A DNA stretch of 64,000 bases, taken from positions 27,227,320-27,291,319 of the forward strand of contig NC_092182.1 in the NCBI RefSeq assembly GCF_043641665.1, given 5' to 3'. Below are positions 61,467 to 64,000 of the stretch, piece by piece. The first letter of the stretch is position 1, and each line of letters opens with the position of its first letter. Origin of the DNA: Enoplosus armatus (taxonomy: Eukaryota > Chordata > Actinopteri > Centrarchiformes > Enoplosidae). A program made the position numbers and the translations under genes. The notes beneath the pieces are model-generated. The model was given only the letters and a program-made list of their open reading frames with translations. It searched no databases and had not been told where the DNA came from.

Positions 61467-64000
61467 AACAAGAGCCACAGAGAAAAGAGGAAGAGAAGAA
61501 GACAAGAGACAGGAAAGGAAAATGACAGGTGTAAAATACAGCACTGTGGTAACTTCGTACTCTGTGGTTGCTGCAAATGATGGAGGCACGAGCGCCAGAC
61601 AAGCTGATGACGGATGGATTGTAAAATGAATGAATGCAGGGAGGACGGACAGATGCAGCAACAACAAAAAGATGAATGGGCGTCACATGACGTGATGGAT
61701 TAATGGATACAGGGAGGTGAGGGAAAAGAGGGAGGACAGGTAGACAAGGACGCTGGAGATAAGATGGAGGAAAGTGCTGGAGGCCAACGCTCCCACACAC
61801 ACACACATTCAAATCCACCCACTCGTACTTACAAAACAAAAGGAGGCCGTAGAATTGCTGACCTTTTAACTTGATTTCCACAGTAATACAAATGCTTGGC
61901 GAGCCATTGAAAGAAAGAGCGCCTTTTCAAAGGAGCAGCTTGAGACATCAGTGGGATGTCTGTGTTCGATATGTGCCTGCATGGCTGACCTTTCCCTAAT
62001 GGGCGAGGCTGCTAATGCAACGACAGCACGCTCTTGAATACTGTGGTGCTGTTGGAAGTTCAGCATCGCTAAAAGGAAGGTGGAGGACTTGCAGAATATC
62101 TGTCTTTTGTTTATTGTTCATTTGTTTCTTTCATTTATACAATTTGTTTGGTTGTTACTTTTCTGTTCGTCACAGAGTTCTTTCTTTATTTTGCAGGAAA
62201 ACTTTAGATCGAGGAAGACGCAGTCGCACACCGTCGCCTACAGACTACACTGACTTCCATTCATTTGTTGACCCTAAACCCCGACTTCATGTCTAACCCT
62301 GACCTTCTTCTCACCTCAGTCCTGGACCCGTAATCCGGTTTTTAAATGTGAAGGATGTTCCTCATCTCTCCACCTTCCTCTGGACATTTCTAATCTTCTG
62401 TAAGAAGATATTATGATATTAAGCACAATGACATTCTGCTGCCACTAAATACTTCTACAATGCTGATCTTAACACAAACCTCTTTCATTGTGACCGTCTG
62501 TATCTGATGCATCACTGACACAAAGTCCACGAGCAGACCAGCACCTATTCTGACAGGAATTCACGTACACACATTCTTACACAGCGACCTCTTCATCGGA
62601 CTCTTTTCTACCTTGCTTGCTTCCTGTATGACACGGCACATCATCCTGCTCTATTCACAAACATGTTCTAAATTCACTTCCCCACCAGATGAGCAGGTGT
62701 GGTAATTGAATGGCCAGAGGAGCTGGGGAGTAACATGATTTATATTAAGTGTGAAAAACAGCAACACATTTGTTCACCTGTCGAGGATCTCTGGCACCTC
62801 CTCAGGAATATTGCAGTCCAAAGTGTGTGTGTACCTTTATAGGTCTGGATTGCGTTTATATATTTTTTGGCATTTCACTGACATTTTATAACCAAATCTG
62901 ATCTAAATTCATGTGGACACGACACAAAGTGGCTGTTTGATTTTGATTCTGAATCTGTCTTCTGTCACATGCTGGAAAAACAGACATGAAAAGCTGGTTA
63001 GAGGTTAGCGTAGCCTTCAGCTCAACAACAAAAAGCTCATACTGAGTCAATCTGAGCTTTAACTAGATGGATGGATCGTACGCTAGGTAACTTTAATTTG
63101 TGCCTTTTAACATAAAATGTAATTTGGGATTTAATTTAAAACTCCAAACAAAGAATTTAATGTCATTTGATGTAGAAATTCTCAGTTTTTCAAATGCAAT
63201 TTGTTCATTTTTTCCTTCCTTTCATTTCTCCTGGTGGTGCATAACATTAGTTTTATTTTAACACAGTCTTCCACAGTTTCACTATTTAGATATTAGTAAT
63301 CAGCCATGTGGGCTCGTTAGATGTCCAAAGCAATCCTTTCTCATCCTGTTGACCTTTTACTGTTGCTCCTTTGTTCCTCCCCAACATTAATGCGTTCAGT
63401 CTCCCATATCATCTATATTACAGAGAGTGTTGTCACCGTCCGGCCAAAATATGAATCCCACTGCTGCCTTTATGTTACTCTAATTAGGACTTTTCACAGT
63501 GCACAAGTTTTGACCCCTGAGCAAAATGCCAAATTACCCTCGGGCCTACCTGTCCCTCAGCTTTGGGCTACTTAACTATGATTCATTTGACGGAGTCACG
63601 CCTCAGTCAAAGCACGCTGCATAGATGCTTCGTCTAAATGAAGCCCCGGGAGGTCCACAGTGTGTGTTCACATCCACTTTGATTGTCTTTGAAATTACCT
63701 GCTAAAGGAGCTGCTTCTTCTCAACGTAAATTTCCGGTTTACTCAGCGGTCCACTTTGTTAATCACTACCCCATCGAGGCCGTTTATAGAAGTTAGAAAA
63801 CAATTCATTTTAATCAGTGAGAGACTCTTTAGAAGCAAATATATTTCTCCTGTTTGAGGTTCAAGGGATCCTTTCTGCTTAAATTCCATTTCCCAGTTTG
63901 TGTAATGACAAATGTGCTAACTTTTCATCAATAATTGTCTTATTCATCGCAGACCGTCTCAAAGTGAATATTGAGTTAAGTTTGTTTTTTGTACAGATTT
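61467..64000. other. Non-coding stretch to the window end
   Basis: Purine-leaning at 61470-61780. A splice-acceptor-like polypyrimidine-CAG at 62180-62196 precedes a 33-codon frame ending at 62296, discussed in the findings. 63580-63960 is repeat-free and AT-rich in a way that resembles a conserved non-coding element. Nothing else is supported. Confidence 0.5.

Overview
This window looks like gene-poor, repeat-rich nuclear DNA from a ray-finned fish, most likely a percomorph teleost. The reasons are long CA/TG microsatellites, decayed L2-type and other LINE fragments, a tRNA-derived SINE, and several short dispersed repeats that I recognise from percomorph genomes. The repeat identifications rest on memory of family-typical sequence and have not been checked against a library. 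I find no intact protein-coding gene, rRNA or tRNA gene in 64 kb. Nearly all open frames are under 130 codons or are frames through tandem repeats. The window is therefore either an intergenic stretch or part of a very large intron.

Layout. 0-10 kb: a decayed L2-type LINE (about 2.1-3.6 kb) and the first array of a composite 14+18 bp minisatellite (3.78-4.28 kb). A CpG-rich block follows at 7.4-8.3 kb with a good minus-strand splice donor; it is the only place that looks like a promoter and first exon. A microsatellite cluster lies at 9.9-10.24 kb. 10-23 kb: the second array of the same minisatellite (12.24-13.35 kb), a second LINE tail (18.5-18.85 kb) and several dispersed repeats. 23-41 kb: mostly unique-looking sequence with a pyrimidine-rich tract, a SINE, a tandem pair of CTCF-like motifs, a short inverted-repeat element and opposed LINE fragments. 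41.2-47.1 kb: a roughly 6 kb purine-strand domain whose core is a hierarchical GA satellite. 47-64 kb: very long CA/TG tracts, a piggyBac-type MITE, a LINE scrap and a full-length copy of a dispersed element.

The most striking content is tandem-repeat architecture. The GA satellite is organised at three scales: pentamers, 29 modules of 80-295 bp each opened by a non-GA spacer, and a tandemly duplicated seven-module block of about 1.2 kb. The two minisatellite arrays use the same two modules but expand them in mutually exclusive ways: one doubles only the 14-mer, the other only the 18-mer. I see no operon-like or defence-like system.
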